DNA of 5,527 bases from an uncultured Arenimonas sp. (GTDB lineage: Bacteria > Pseudomonadota > Gammaproteobacteria > Xanthomonadales > Xanthomonadaceae): contig CAMLKR010000159.1 in NCBI GenBank assembly GCA_946480565.1, positions 1 through 5,527 of the forward strand, read 5' to 3'. Below are positions 5,335 to 5,527 of this stretch, one piece after another. The notes below the pieces were generated by a model. It searched no databases. It saw only the letters and a list, made by a program, of their open reading frames with translations, and had not been told where the DNA came from. The first letter of the stretch is position 1. Every line of letters begins with the position of its first letter. The position numbers were made by a program, and so were the translations under genes.

Positions 5335-5527
5335 AGGTCTCGTGGAAGATGCCGGCCTCGAGGCCGACACGCAGGTATTCGTCCAGCCGCAGCCGCAGGT
5401 TCGCTTCGCGGTGCGGCGCGGCGACCGGATGGTAGGCGCCCATCTCGCCTTCGTCGTCGGCGCCGCGGCGCACGCTGTCGCTGGTCGCGGGGCCCAGCCA
5501 CAGGTAGCCCGCGCTGCCGTAGCGGCG
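5333..5527 (-). CDS. C-terminal end of an unrecognised operon protein (partial)
   Basis: The minus-strand frame from base 5527 is open for 64 codons to TAG at 5333-5335, too short to stand out as a separate open frame but well supported. It begins RRYGSAGYLWLGPATSD and ends LDEYLRVGLEAGIFHET. The stop is 9 bases from the ATG of the DUF6519 gene and overlaps its Shine-Dalgarno, and codon choice is like the neighbours (G or C at most third positions). I do not recognise the family from this fragment. By position it should belong to the same injection-particle-like cluster. The rest lies beyond the right edge. Confidence 0.8.
   Translation of the reverse strand, partial: RRYGSAGYLWLGPATSDSVRRGADDEGEMGAYHPVAAPHREANLRLRLDEYLRVGLEAGIFHET

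Noticed and set aside
2292..5501. A 1069-codon open frame on the same strand as the 927-residue gene, in another frame
   Set aside because: Its translation is Arg/Pro/Ala-rich low-complexity text with no domain, it covers the beta-helix gene almost fully, and long shadow frames are expected at this GC content.

Overview
The window is GC-rich and compact. Its gene order and repeat style suggest a gammaproteobacterium of the Xanthomonadaceae/Lysobacteraceae type (for example Lysobacter, Luteimonas or Stenotrophomonas relatives). That placement is inferred from protein style, GC content and hairpin-rich intergenic repeats; no database search was possible.

Layout. Bases 1-636 (+) are the 3' part of queC (7-cyano-7-deazaguanine synthase, queuosine/preQ1 pathway), cut off at the left edge. 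A tRNA-Lys(UUU) gene with encoded CCA follows at 683-758 (+). Bases 759-1023 contain no gene. They hold a structured repeat: two tandem units of about 114-124 bp, each able to fold into four hairpins, preceded by a solitary hairpin related to the fourth one. Everything to the right is on the minus strand. At 1024-2070 is an outer-membrane LpxR-family lipid A 3'-O-deacylase. A 112 bp gap then separates it from a tightly packed operon, transcribed right to left: the last 64 codons of an unrecognised gene (5333-5527), a 927-residue protein with a DUF6519-type N-terminal half and a right-handed parallel beta-helix C-terminal half (2540-5323), and a 112-residue Lys/Ala/Pro-rich basic protein (2183-2521). 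Gaps inside the operon are 9 and 18 bases, and both downstream genes have good Shine-Dalgarno sites.

Interpretation. DUF6519/beta-helix proteins are typically found in clusters for phage-tail-like contractile injection particles, where they are best explained as fibre, spike or baseplate-associated proteins. The right half of the window is therefore probably the downstream end of such a cluster, with the rest lying beyond base 5527. The queC-tRNA-Lys junction is a known island insertion site in Pseudomonas, so the tRNA may mark the boundary between core genome (left) and accessory DNA (right). No integrase or duplicated attachment site is visible here to prove it. The strongest novel-looking items are the covarying hairpin repeat, the fibre-like operon, and the histone-tail-like small gene coupled to it.
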